A DNA stretch of 64,000 bases. Origin: Hansfordia pulvinata (taxonomy: Eukaryota; Ascomycota; Sordariomycetes; Xylariales). The notes below the pieces were generated by a model. The model did no database searches and was not told the origin of the DNA. It saw nothing but the letters and a program-made list of their open reading frames with translations. A program made the position numbers and the translations under genes. Where the stretch lies: positions 2,056,001 through 2,120,000 of the forward strand of contig BJKQ01000009.1 of assembly GCA_006538405.1 (NCBI GenBank), given 5' to 3'. Positions 26,066 through 36,167 of this stretch are shown here, piece after piece. How positions within the stretch are numbered: the stretch's first letter is position 1; every line of letters starts with the position of its first letter.

Positions 26066-26386
26066 GGGGGCGCGGTTCTCTTTGGGAGCGGGGCGTGAAA
26101 ACTGCTTAGATGACAAGAGATGGCTGTGTGGTGGGGGGTCAGGGGCTGAGGAGTGGCAAGCGATTTGGGCTCGCAGGCGCCCCCCCCCCCTTCGCCCGGG
26201 GTTGGGCCATGAGATATAATGCTGAGTAGAGAATATACACCTACTTACATACACATTCAGCATCACGTTTGGGTCCATTTCTCTGTCCCAGCTTCGGCTC
26301 GCGTCGTTCTCCAGTCCTCGCCCAACGCCACCCTCCTATCCATCATAGCGAAACGAATCTGCCTGCCTCCCCTTTGACCATACTAC
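26066..26386. other. Convergent 3' region, MFS carrier and GST
   Basis: Short region between two stop codons. Contains a C10 homopolymer near 26,180 and ATATAATG near 26,215. No gene. Confidence 0.6.
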
Positions 26387-27213
26387 TTACTGGCCCGCGG
26401 CCTTGGCCATCGCCTCCTTCATGGCCGCGAGCCCCTTCTGCAGCGGCGGCGGCGCGGCCCCGGCCCTCTGGCCGACGTCCTGGTCCGGGTCGCCCTTCTG
26501 CAGAGCGCGGCGGTACGCGCCGCGCTCGGAGACGCGGGCTAGGTAGGCCAGTACGTTATCGTAGCCGGACAGGTCGAGGGGCACGAAGGAGCGCAGGCCG
26601 GTCAGGCAGACGACGTTCATCAGGTCGGCGGCGGTCAGCTCCGGGCCGGCCAGGTAAGGGGAGACGGCCAGGCGGTCGTCGACCATGCGCAGGATCTGCG
26701 TGACCTTGTCGGTGAAGCGCTGGACGATGGGGCTGCTCGGGTCGGCGGCGGCGGCGCCGCCGGCCGTCTGGATGGTCAGGATGCGCATCATGGCGGAGAC
26801 GAAGGTGCCGTTGGCAAAGTCTGTGGGGTTTTTGTTAATCTGATTCATCCCTTTTTTTTTTTTTTTGTGGCTTCTATCCTCGTAAAAAAGAAAAGGGGCG
26901 GTGGGTGCAAGCACTGACGGAACCAGTAGAGGTAGTCGGGGTAGTTGGGCTCGCCGGGCTTGACGACGAAGCGGCCGCCGCCGTAGACCTGGCAGAGGTA
27001 CTCGACGATGGCGCCCGACTCGGCGAGGGTCAGGTCGCCGTCGGTGATGACGGGAGCGGCGCCGAGGGGGTGCAGCTTCTTGTACTCGGCGGGGCCGAGG
27101 ACGGGGGCGCGGTCGTACTTCTTGAGCTCGTAGTCGATGCCCAGCTCCTCGCACGTCCACACGATGCGCTCCGACTGCGAGTAGCCGAGGTGGTGCACGG
27201 TGAGCGGCGGCAT
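26387..27213 (-). CDS. Glutathione S-transferase
   Basis: Exons (minus) 27213-26919 and 26820-26387 give 242 aa. The intron has a GTCAGT donor and an ACCCCACAG acceptor and carries A and T homopolymers. The N-terminal thioredoxin-fold domain opens MPPLTVHHLGYSQSERIVWT, with SQSER at the glutathione-activating site, then the cis-Pro segment GAAPVITD and LAESGAIVEYL (the Glu-Ser pair that binds the gamma-glutamyl moiety). The split codon gives YWFHFANGTF at the start of the helical domain, as in Gtt1-type fungal GSTs. It should conjugate glutathione to electrophiles or reduce peroxides. It shares no promoter with the carrier; the two are convergent. A good TATA box lies 200 bp upstream. Confidence 0.92.
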
Positions 27214-29652
27214 GGTCGGTGCTCTGGTGATCCCGGTGTCTGGCTGTCTGTTCTGTAGGCGTGCGTGCGTGGAGAGGGGGGGGGGGGTGGGGGGTGGTGA
27301 GATGTGACTGATCTTGGTTCTTGTCTGGTCACTTGGTGAGGCTGATGTTCCTGGTCGATTGGGAAGCGAGAGACACTCGAGTCCATCCAATGTGAAGGCC
27401 GCCCGTCTCGACTATATAGTCCAGTGTGTGCCCAGTGCCCGTGTCCAGTGTCGATCGAGATAAGCCCCTCCTTACGAGTATTGCCAGCGACGCCCCGAGT
27501 GACGTTGTGCCTGCGCGGGCCCGGACCGCACTTTACTCTCTACGGCGCGGGCCTCGGCACACGACGCAGTTCAGCCCCATTTTCTTGGTACACAGTACAG
27601 TGGATGTACATCCGTACCTACATGTAACTTAGGTAGAACCTATAATCCAGGCACCCAGGCACAGTGGCACCCACCCTCGCCTCTACCTCTCTCTTGCGGC
27701 TCCGTCCAGGGCGGGTTGACCCCGGGCACCGGCACCCTTGCTGTCGATCCACTGACTACATACTTGAGGTAGTTAAACCTATGTACTCGCTTGAGGCAGA
27801 ACCACGTCCTTTCATGACTCATAGCGTCGGCCCCTCGCGCTTGGGTGCCCTCGCGAGAAGAGCCTCATCAACCCAGTCATCGCTCTGGCCGTGTCCACAG
27901 TGGCCTTGTTGGGATGCTGCGGCTGTGACTGACTTGAACATGTCCCGTGTTGATGGATCCGGAATGTCCGGGCTTGGGAGTCTGGGATCATCAAGAAAAC
28001 CCCGCCTCTCCAAACCAAAGCTCAAGCAAGGGCTGAGGACGCTCCCATGTGTGTGCACTGCAAGACCACATGGACGGCTCCCCGCCCCTGAGGTACGCGT
28101 AAGGTATGCCTGGTCGTGTTGGCCAGCTTCGTGTTGGGGAACTGACTTGGTGGCGAAGCCATGGTCATCAACAAGTTCCAACCCAGCGAGACATGCAGCC
28201 TTCATCCATCTGGAGGTGTCTATGCCTTGCCTGCCATTCCAGGGTCCGCCAGCGAGGCCCCGGCCGGGCGCGCCGACTCGACCACCGTTCAGCCCCCGGG
28301 CAACAGGGCAACAACCTCCGGCTCAGACTCGAGACCAGCCGGTCGTCGCGGGCGCACTTCGACGACGGTCGGGCTCGGCCTTCAGCGGCACCTCCTCCAG
28401 CCAACATTGGCCCGGGGCACCATGCTCATACATCCTCTCCCTTTTACTCCCTGGGCCACCGCGCTCGGGGCGACCAGGCATGTCTGTCGGCGCCGCCCGC
28501 CCGCCTCCACTATCAGGACCATGGCGCTGCCCACCAGCAGCTCCCAGGGCACAGGGCCATGCGGCGTGATGTAATCCAGGAAGACGGGTTATAGGAGGGG
28601 GGAAGAGTAACGGCAAAAAAAAAAAAACATACAACATTGGGGATTCGCTGGTCGTCACCGACCCAACTACTAATCCAACGGTGACAGGCTTGTCTATGGG
28701 AGAGCGGACGGGATCCCGAATTTTCCTGATCCTATGGTCGTATGTATCAGGTTACCCAATTGCAACAATGTATAAAGCCTTCTCAGCGTAAAGAGACCCC
28801 GCCACGCCACATGTTCCTCTCACTACGCGGACCTGCACTGACATGGCCTGTTCTGCCCTCCCCCTTTCAGATCTCCAAGCAGGGGTTGGCTCGGCGGGCC
28901 TTGGGCGGCGCTCTCGTACGTCCCGGACAATCCGGCCCTGCTCGACAACTTCACCGGCGGCCACTCGTGACTTCATCCTCGCCGGCGGGCCGCCGTTTCT
29001 GTCCGCGCCGCAGTGGGGCTGGCAGTCGGGAGAGCCGTCAGAGTAGGGCGCTCCGAGATGGGGGCCAGCGTCCATCCGAGTTTCCATGCGTCAAGCAGTC
29101 TCGACGACCGTCATTGTCCTCTCTACGCCCTCGACAACTCATTCGTGCTGCATTCGCCGGAAGGGGGCTGGCCCCGTGATGGTGAGCCTGGCGGGCGAGA
29201 CTCGAGAGAAGGAAGCGGGACGGATTGCCACGCCACCTGCCGACGCCCTATCTGATATCGAAGAACCACCTACCATATACTACACACGATAAAGTGGATG
29301 CCCGGGGTCGACAACGCCACGATCGGCCCCTCCCAGTTAAGCTCGAAGTGGTTAAAGAGCAAGGGAAAGAAACCCTCCTCGTGGGACCCGATATCGGTTC
29401 CAGAAAACTCTATCGACCCGGGGGAAGCGATCCCCGTCGTCGGTGCTGCGGGACCTTGGCTCGCCATTCGGCCCGCAGAGCAGGTCTTCTTGTCCGATCC
29501 GACGACGCACCGCAACCACAGCACGACAATTCGCGCCTTGGATACTCACGAATCGGTTTGACTGACTGACTGACTGGCTGGCTAGCAAATCTATAATCGA
29601 ACGACTCTTCCAGACGCTGACCCCACCCGGTTTCCCCCCCTGACAAGCTTTC
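27214..29652. other. Intergenic between GST and transaldolase
   Basis: Divergent promoters at both ends. A 301-codon open frame on the plus strand (27,664-28,569) shows no family resemblance and its composition fits random GC-rich DNA, so no gene is called. Contains a TACGAGTA at 27,473, TAGGTA words near 27,606-27,635, an A-run near 28,616 and a TGAC-type repeat at 29,555-29,580. Confidence 0.5.
27413..27418 (-). promoter_or_regulatory. Probable TATA box of the GST gene
   Basis: TATATA within the palindrome GACTATATAGTC, 200 bp upstream of the GST ATG on the minus strand; a usual distance in filamentous fungi. Confidence 0.5.
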
Positions 29653-30242
29653 ATGGCTTCCCGCCCAGAGACGCTGTTGGACGTACTGCGCTCGCGGAGC
29701 GCGGTAGACTGCGACACGCTGGATGCCTCCGGTGCGTTCGCTCGCCCGGCCGATCCCTCCGAGTCGGCTGCGATAGTGACACCCCGCTGACCCTTTGTTG
29801 ATGTGTCCAGTCGCCGCTGAGCTGGGCCCCTTTGTCGACTGCACCTCGAACCAGGTCCGTCCGCTGCTGTTGCCCCCTCCCCCCCCCCTGAGAAGGAGGA
29901 ATCTGCTCACCAGAACGCGTGACGCGACGTGTGATTCCCAGGCCATCGCGTACCACGAGCTGATCCGCGTGGACGACGCCTCGGGCCGCCCCGTCCACGA
30001 GCAGCTGATCCGGGACGCCGTGGCCTTCGCCGCGTCCCGCGCGCCGTCGTTCCCGGGTGTGCCCCGCGAGGAGCTGGCCGTGGAGGTCATGATGGTGGCG
30101 CTGGCGCTGCGCGTCGTGCCGCACCTGACGGGCTACTCGCACGTCCAGACGAACCCGAAGCACTCGTACGACAAGCAGAAGACGATCGAGAACGGCCAGC
30201 GTGGGTGGAGCCCCCTTAGTCCCGTCCATGGCACTTCTAGCC

Positions 30243-30278
<36 letters not shown>

Positions 30279-31154
30279 AGAGATTGCCGACTGACACGCT
30301 GTTCCAACCAGGAATCGTGGCCATCTTCAAGGCTCTGGACCCGGCCTACGACACGGGTCGGGTCTGCATCAAGATCCCGGCCACCTGGGAGGGCATGCAG
30401 GCGTGCCGCGAGCTCGAGGCGCAGGGCATCGCCACCCTGGCCACGACCATGTTCTGCATGGCCCAGGCCGCCCTGGCCTCCCACGTCGGCTGCACCTACA
30501 TCGCCCCTTATATCAACGAGCTCAGAGTCCACTTTGACCCGTCGTGAGTGTTGGACACCCCCCTCCCCAGTCCAGCCAGACCAGGAAAGCAACGCATGCC
30601 CTCATCATGCATGTCTCTCTTCTCTGCCAAGCTGACCTTGGATCTTCCGTTAACCTCTTTGCTAATTCACCCCTCCCCCACAACCAAGGTTCGTCGACGA
30701 GAACAAGGCCTTCGACTTCGCGGGCGCCGCGCAGCGGCACTACGAGGGGGCGGGCAGCCGGACGCGCGTCCTGCCCGCCAGCCTGACGTCGGCCCGGGAG
30801 GTCATGCGGCTCGCGGGCGTGCACCACATCACCGTCTCGCCTCCGCTGCTGCGCGAGCTGGCCGAGACCCCGGCGGGCGCGGGCCCGTCGTGGGAGGGCG
30901 ACAACAACACCGGCTCCGTCTTCTCCTCCTCCTCCCCTGCGGACGGCGACCCCGCGCCGGGGGAGGGAGGAGACTTTGTCGGTGGCGGCGGCGGGACCGC
31001 AGGCGCAGGCGCAGGCGTCCTGGACTCGGAGGCCGCGTGGCGGATGGCGTTCACGCGCAGCATGGGCGGCAAGGCCGAGGCCAAGATCATCCAGGCCATC
31101 AATATCTTTTCCGAGAAGCAGGAGGGCCTCGAGGGCCTCGCGGCGCGGTCGTGA
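29653..31154 (+). CDS. Transaldolase
   Basis: Five exons, 29653-29731, 29811-29854, 29942-30200, 30312-30543 and 30689-31154, give 359 aa. The family pattern fixes each junction. Transaldolase moves a dihydroxyacetone unit between sugar phosphates in the non-oxidative pentose phosphate pathway. Visible: VDCTSNQ with Asp36 (equivalent to the DSTTNPS segment), the Schiff-base Lys148 in CIKIPATWEG, LATTMFCMAQA, and the C-terminal helices ending in FSEKQEGLEG. It diverges from housekeeping Tal1 (IPATWEG instead of IASTWEG, shorter N-terminus), so it may be a second isozyme. About 50 residues of Gly/Ser/Ala/Asp-rich low complexity are inserted after LLRELAETPA, absent from family members I know. 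Intron 3 holds a GA repeat. Confidence 0.9.
30246..30273 (+). repeat. GA microsatellite in intron 3 of transaldolase
   Basis: Fourteen GA units, sense-strand purine, inside intron 30,201-30,311, followed by a second short GAGAGAGA run. Confidence 0.95.
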
Positions 31155-31896
31155 GGGGGAGGGGGGAAACGTGGGCGCTTTTAGGTTGCCGGCCGTGAGT
31201 GGTTAGTCAAGGGGAGGGGAATGCTCAATGGCTATGAGACGAGCGTTACGTTGTCCTGTGGCGCTGGGCGTGGGCTTCCAAGGCAACGTCTGCATGCCTT
31301 GCTTCCAGCAGTTGAACATGGATAGATACATAGCTGCTTAGCTGAGGGAGGGCCGCGACAGCCGTCACTCATGTGTTGGCAGCTTCAGAGTGCTGGACAC
31401 TGCAGATTCAGTCCTGGGCGCCGTAGACCTACACATGACTTGGTGCGGAGCCTTGGGTACTTGCAAACCAGTTACCGTACTCGAAACCTCCAACCCATCT
31501 TCTCTCAGCGTTGAGCTACGAACTCGGCCCAGGAGCAGATTTCACAAACAGGAGCCAGTCGCATGAGTGGTAAAGACTGTATTGTCGAGTCGCCGACAGT
31601 TCCTGGCCCGGTAAGCCATCGTGATCAAACCCATTTGCCCGTCGGCCGTAGCACGTCAGAGTCATTTGGCGAGAGAACACACAGAGAGCTCCCAAGGAAA
31701 CCGAAAAGAAGAAGAAGAGGAGGAAAAGCCATCAAAGAACCACTTTTGGGCCCAGCCGATCAAACCCCTCACACACCCAAGTTTCGAAGCGGCCAACCCC
31801 CTCCCGTTGAAAGGCTGCCAACGCGATTCCACCTTTCCCCCTCCTCCTCCTCCTCAACAGTCGAGAAGAGATGGAGAAGCACAGGAGAAATCGAAA
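31155..31896. other. Convergent 3' region, transaldolase and cysteine-rich gene
   Basis: No gene recognised. A CT/TCC repeat (31,842-31,858) lies close to the end of the cysteine-rich gene. Confidence 0.55.
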
Positions 31897-32388
31897 TCAG
31901 CAGCTGCAGCCGCACGACTTCTCGCACTTGTCGCCGCCGATCCCGCACGCCTCGTCCTTGCTGCAGTCGGACGCGTACTTGCACTCCTTCCAGGCGCCGA
32001 GCCCCCCGTTGCTGGCGGTCCAGCACCACTGGCCCGTCTCCGTGTTGCCCCCGCCGTTGCCGTCGCACCGCTTCCAGCAGTAGCCCTTGTCGCAGCCCAC
32101 GTCCGCGCCCCAGTAGCACGAGCGGCGGGCCAGCGAGCCGCCGAGGCCATCCTCGGGCCCATCGCGCTGGCTGTGGGCCACCAGGGGGTGCTCGTCGCAC
32201 TGGCGCACCTCGCCCGCCGGGTCCGCGCCCGCGGGCCAGGCGAAGGACGACGGGAGCTCGAGGGCGCCCAGGTCGCCGCAGTCTCCGCCGTTGCCGGTGG
32301 TGGCCGCGGCAGCGGCGGCGGCGGCGGCGGTGGCAGTGTAGGCCGCCAGGACGGCGAAGAGGTTGAGGATGGTGCCGGTGGTCTTCAT
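31897..32388 (-). CDS. Small secreted cysteine-rich protein, IDI-2-like
   Basis: A single exon gives 163 aa. The ATG at 32,388 begins MKTTGTILNLFAVLAAYTAT, a signal peptide followed by a polyalanine stretch. The mature part has 14 cysteines, most in the last 75 residues. Spacings such as SCYWGADVGCDKGYCWKRC and a following GQWCWTA resemble the IDI-2 protein induced during vegetative incompatibility in Podospora, as I recall that family. The final CGCSC is also typical. Its role is unknown; family members are discussed as defence or effector-type secreted proteins. A TATA box sits 195 bp upstream, and no intron is needed. Being GC-rich, intact and TATA-driven, it looks expressed. Family assignment is by pattern memory only. 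Confidence 0.75.
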   Translation of the reverse strand: MKTTGTILNLFAVLAAYTATAAAAAAAAATTGNGGDCGDLGALELPSSFAWPAGADPAGEVRQCDEHPLVAHSQRDGPEDGLGGSLARRSCYWGADVGCDKGYCWKRCDGNGGGNTETGQWCWTASNGGLGAWKECKYASDCSKDEACGIGGDKCEKSCGCSC

Positions 32389-32581
32389 GTTGGTGGGCGG
32401 GGAAGGATGAAACGATTTTGGTGCTTTGGAAAGTGTGAGAAAGTATGGTTCTGCTTTCACAGGCGTGATGTGAAAGAAAAAGGGTATCTGAGAAGTGGTT
32501 GCGGGCAGTGATGAGGAAGAGGGTTTGATGAGAGGATGAAGGAGAAAGTGTGAGCCTGACGATGAGGATCTTGGGCTGCCT

Positions 32582-32591
32582 TTTATATATA
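32582..32591 (-). promoter_or_regulatory. TATA box of the cysteine-rich secreted protein gene
   Basis: TATATATAAA on the minus strand, about 195 bp upstream of the ATG at 32,388. Confidence 0.6.
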
Positions 32592-35500
32592 GCCGTTGAG
32601 GCTTCACTCGAACCGCGCCCTTGCCTGAGCTCACTTCCCCTCCCCGTTTGTCTGCCCTTTGCTTCATTCTCCGGAAGGCTGCTCGCAGCACAGGGAGCAC
32701 ACACAGACAGACCCTCGCGGTATGCCTTGAGGGCTCGCGCAAGGTCTGACGAGTGTGGCGAGGTCGCAGGTCCTGCTGCGAGTTTCCCAGTCCTCCTCTC
32801 ATGATTTGCTGCTGCTTCTCTCTCTCTGGCCGGCATCACATTCCCGGGGGTGCTCATCTCAGAAAGATCGATCTGCACCCAGAGATTTCCGAACCATCCA
32901 TTCCAATACGGTATACGCCGTATCTGCGTCAATACGCAGGTGCCCGGCTGGGATGTCGGCGTCAGGAAGCACGAGGGATTTCAACGCTCGGTCCGCCGGT
33001 CGCTTACTCGTATGCGAGTCCTTGAGAGAGGGGGCTATGGAAGCCAGGCCGTGTTTGCCTCCCGTCACCTCCCTGACGATGGACGAGCGCCCCACTCAAC
33101 GGCTCGGCGCGCAGCTGCAGTCTCGCCCGACTGCCGTGATCTCAAGATTGCATCTCCTCTCTTCTCCAGGGCCACTGACATGGAAAGTGTGAGGAAGACG
33201 ACGATGGAGGGACGGCCAGGGGTAAGCGACCGTCGATACTCGTATGTAATCGCTGCGCGGCAACCCCGGGCGACTCAGCCTCCCCCTCCCCGACACCCGC
33301 TCTCGCGCCGACACGGTCAGATCAGTGCTGACGGATCGGCAGATGACGCAGGGGCGCTGACCCTGTCCGCCTTGCACTCACCGATCGCCATCTTTGCGTC
33401 CGTCGCTTCCCCGCTGCGGGTGAGGCGAGGCTCTGCTGGCCAAGACGGGGCAGGCTGAACGACGCGTCCCGTCTAACAGCCTGCCCCTTTTCTTTCCCCT
33501 TTCTCCCTCCTCCCAGCCTATGTGGTCGCGCAAGCACAGCGGCACCACCTCTGATCGTGCTGTGCCAGCGCGGTAGAGTGTGATACGCGTGCGCAGACCC
33601 ACGCGTTGGCCTCAGCTCGCAAGTGTCTCCCGCCAAGCGCCGCGCCCCTTCCCCCCCCTCAAGGCACACAGCTATGTAGGCAAGGTGGATAGGCACGTAA
33701 GAGCAACGGCGCGTCCTGTGGCTCGTGCGACGACGACGGCCTTCGAGGCTCTCCCTCCGCCCCCCTTCAAAGCCCCTCAGGCGAGACGTCAGGCTGAGCC
33801 GCATACGAGCATGGGGCTCGGCGTCCATCCGCACCATTGGGCCGGTCGATACGGGGGTTCCGCGAGCCGATAGGGCCGTGAATCCGGGGGAGGGAGACCC
33901 ATGCCACGCCAAAAGTACCGTGCCGTGCAGGCCGTGCAGGTGGGGGAATTACTTGCTTTTCCATCTAACCATTCACGTCCATTCTCCGATGAAGACGATC
34001 AGCAGGCGTATCGCTCAGTCCGGTTGCTGCAGAGGAAAAGCCAGCACAGCCTCGCCGGGGACCTTCCGCTTGGGGCAGGTCGCCGGCGCGCGTCGAAGAG
34101 TCCAAGCGGCTCCAGGTGATGAGGGGGGTTTTAACGTGTAAAGTATACGCGTACGCGTATTGGCGTGGCCGCTCGAGATGCATTGCAGAGAGTATAACTA
34201 AGTTAGTCCGGTCCATCGACAGCCGTGTTCGGCCCAGGGTAATAAGCCGTCCCTGACGCAACGCAAAGGCTGAAGCTGACGGATGGTGACACTTGGCGCG
34301 CTTGGGTCCTACCAGTTCCATTCATCTCCTGTGCTCGCTCCCCCTCGCCGTGGCTGACACGTCCCGCCGCCACTCTCTTCGAGGGTCCCCATGTGCGCCA
34401 GACTCGGACCCCTTGGCCCACAGCATAGGGTCTTGGACCTGGCGATCGCCGCATGACGGCTGTGCCTGACAGGCCGAGGATCTTGCTGCGCCCGCGAGGA
34501 CCGTCCATGTAAGCCGCTGTGGCTGTGGTTCATGAACGAAAGCAATTCCCCGCCTGCCCGGTTGTTCGGGCAATCAGTCTTCATTATAGAACTTGAGCAT
34601 TTCCGTCCATGTTGGCTGCCGGCGTCCTTTCCTGTCATTTTACCCATCAGTTGTCCTCTCTGCCCCTTTGCCGGCCCAAGTGGCGCACTCGTTCTCGGCG
34701 CAGAGTTACTTTCCAAGTCGACTGAGCTGGCATTGCGAGTCCCAGAATTCGGCCCGAGTGGGTGACGCTGCCTATAGCATTGCATACATATCGGGAAAAC
34801 AGCAGCACTCGGGACAGCGACCCTTTCGTCAAGCCGAGGGCCGGAGACCGTCGCACACGGGGCCGTGTAAAGTGGAAAGGAGCACTCGTGAAGCGGTAGA
34901 ACGGCAGGTCAGCTCCCTGACTAAAAGCTTACGAATGCCGACCCCCCCTCCCCATTCAGGGCGAGATCCAGGCAGCGCGGCGGCGGCGCGGCAAGGTATC
35001 CCTCCCGAGCTCGTGTCTAGCATCACATCACCGATCCACGCCCACCACTCAAGACAGATCGCAGAGGTCCCGTCCCGACACACGAGGCCAGATGGCGGAT
35101 GACCGCAGCTCTCCGATACCTAACGAGCACTCGTATACGTACACCGGACCCCGGGGGGCCCGCCATTGGACGGCCGACCGACTCGAGGCACGTTTTTACC
35201 CGTTCTGCCCCACGAAGCGAGGATGCGACGCTGTCGAGCCCAGGATGACAGGTCGCGGCTGAGACTTGGGTGGCGGGCGGGCAAACCCGGCCACTGGCGC
35301 CAGCATCGGACGAAAACACAGGCATGCAGGTGGGTGCTGGCGGGCGAGGGCAACCGAGACGTGTAGCCTGTAGTTAGACCGTTCCGCGCAAGACCAGACC
35401 CAGATCTAGGTTCAAATTCAGGCCCGGGGTTGTGTTTTGAGTAGAAACACCCACGCTCAGCTTTCCTAGGGCTTCCGGGACACGTCCGGGCCTCGACATG

Positions 35501-35989
35501 ATGTGATCATGGTGTCGTGTCCCCCGGGCCCCCCTGGGCCGGCAGTCCTCGATCAAGTTTCCTGTTGACATGTCGCCCGGCCTGGGGGGACCACGCGCGG
35601 CGGGTTCCCAGCAGGGGAGCCAGGCTTATCGACGAAACCCGTCAAAGGGGCCCGCCCATCTGGCGGCCGCTCAGCACGTGGCCCCTCGTACTGAGGACTT
35701 GCCAACAAGCCACAATACCACAAGGCCCAGCGGGAGAGGGGGGGGGGGCTTGAGGGCAGCAGGCACTGAACCGTGGGAGAGTGGTATGGACCGGGTGGTG
35801 AGGGCACGAGTGCAGCTCGAGTACTCGTATCCTCTCGAGCCGATCCCGAGCTCGAACCCCGGTCCTCCCGCCTCCGATGCAGAGCGCCACCCGTGCCCTC
35901 GACGTCGCAACGGCCTCCCAAAGCGTCCACGAACCCGGGCGGCTGGGCTCCGAGACTGAGAACTCGACTCGAGAGCGCCGGGGGCAAGA

Positions 35990-35996
35990 TATATAA
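35990..35996 (+). promoter_or_regulatory. Probable TATA box of the sugar transporter gene
   Basis: TATATAA, 172 bp upstream of the ATG at 36,168. Confidence 0.55.
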
Positions 35997-36167
35997 CGGG
36001 CACCAGAGTCGCCCTCTTCGAGCCGCCCCCAGAGGGAGAAAGGGTTTGACCCCCTTCGCCCCGAGTTGAGTCCTGGCACCCCGACGACGCCCGGGAGTGC
36101 ACGTACGTACAAGAAGCCCAACAACACTGCGAGTCGGTCTCCTCTCGAAAAACCCACACAAGCAACC

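Larger units (their letters stand above)
32389..36167. other. 3.8 kb intergenic, promoters of the cysteine-rich and sugar transporter genes
   Basis: No recognisable gene. Open frames up to about 240 codons on the minus strand lack family features and overlap freely in several frames, as expected in GC-rich DNA. TACTCGTA 8-mers occur at 33,005, 33,237 and 35,822. Confidence 0.5.

Noticed and set aside
27664..28569. A 301-codon open frame on the plus strand.
   Set aside because: Residue composition is that of random GC-rich DNA, no family motif is seen, and overlapping frames are also open.
35840..35900. Possible tRNA B box (GGGGTTCGAGCTC, minus strand).
   Set aside because: The flanking bases do not form a T-arm stem and no acceptor stem was found.
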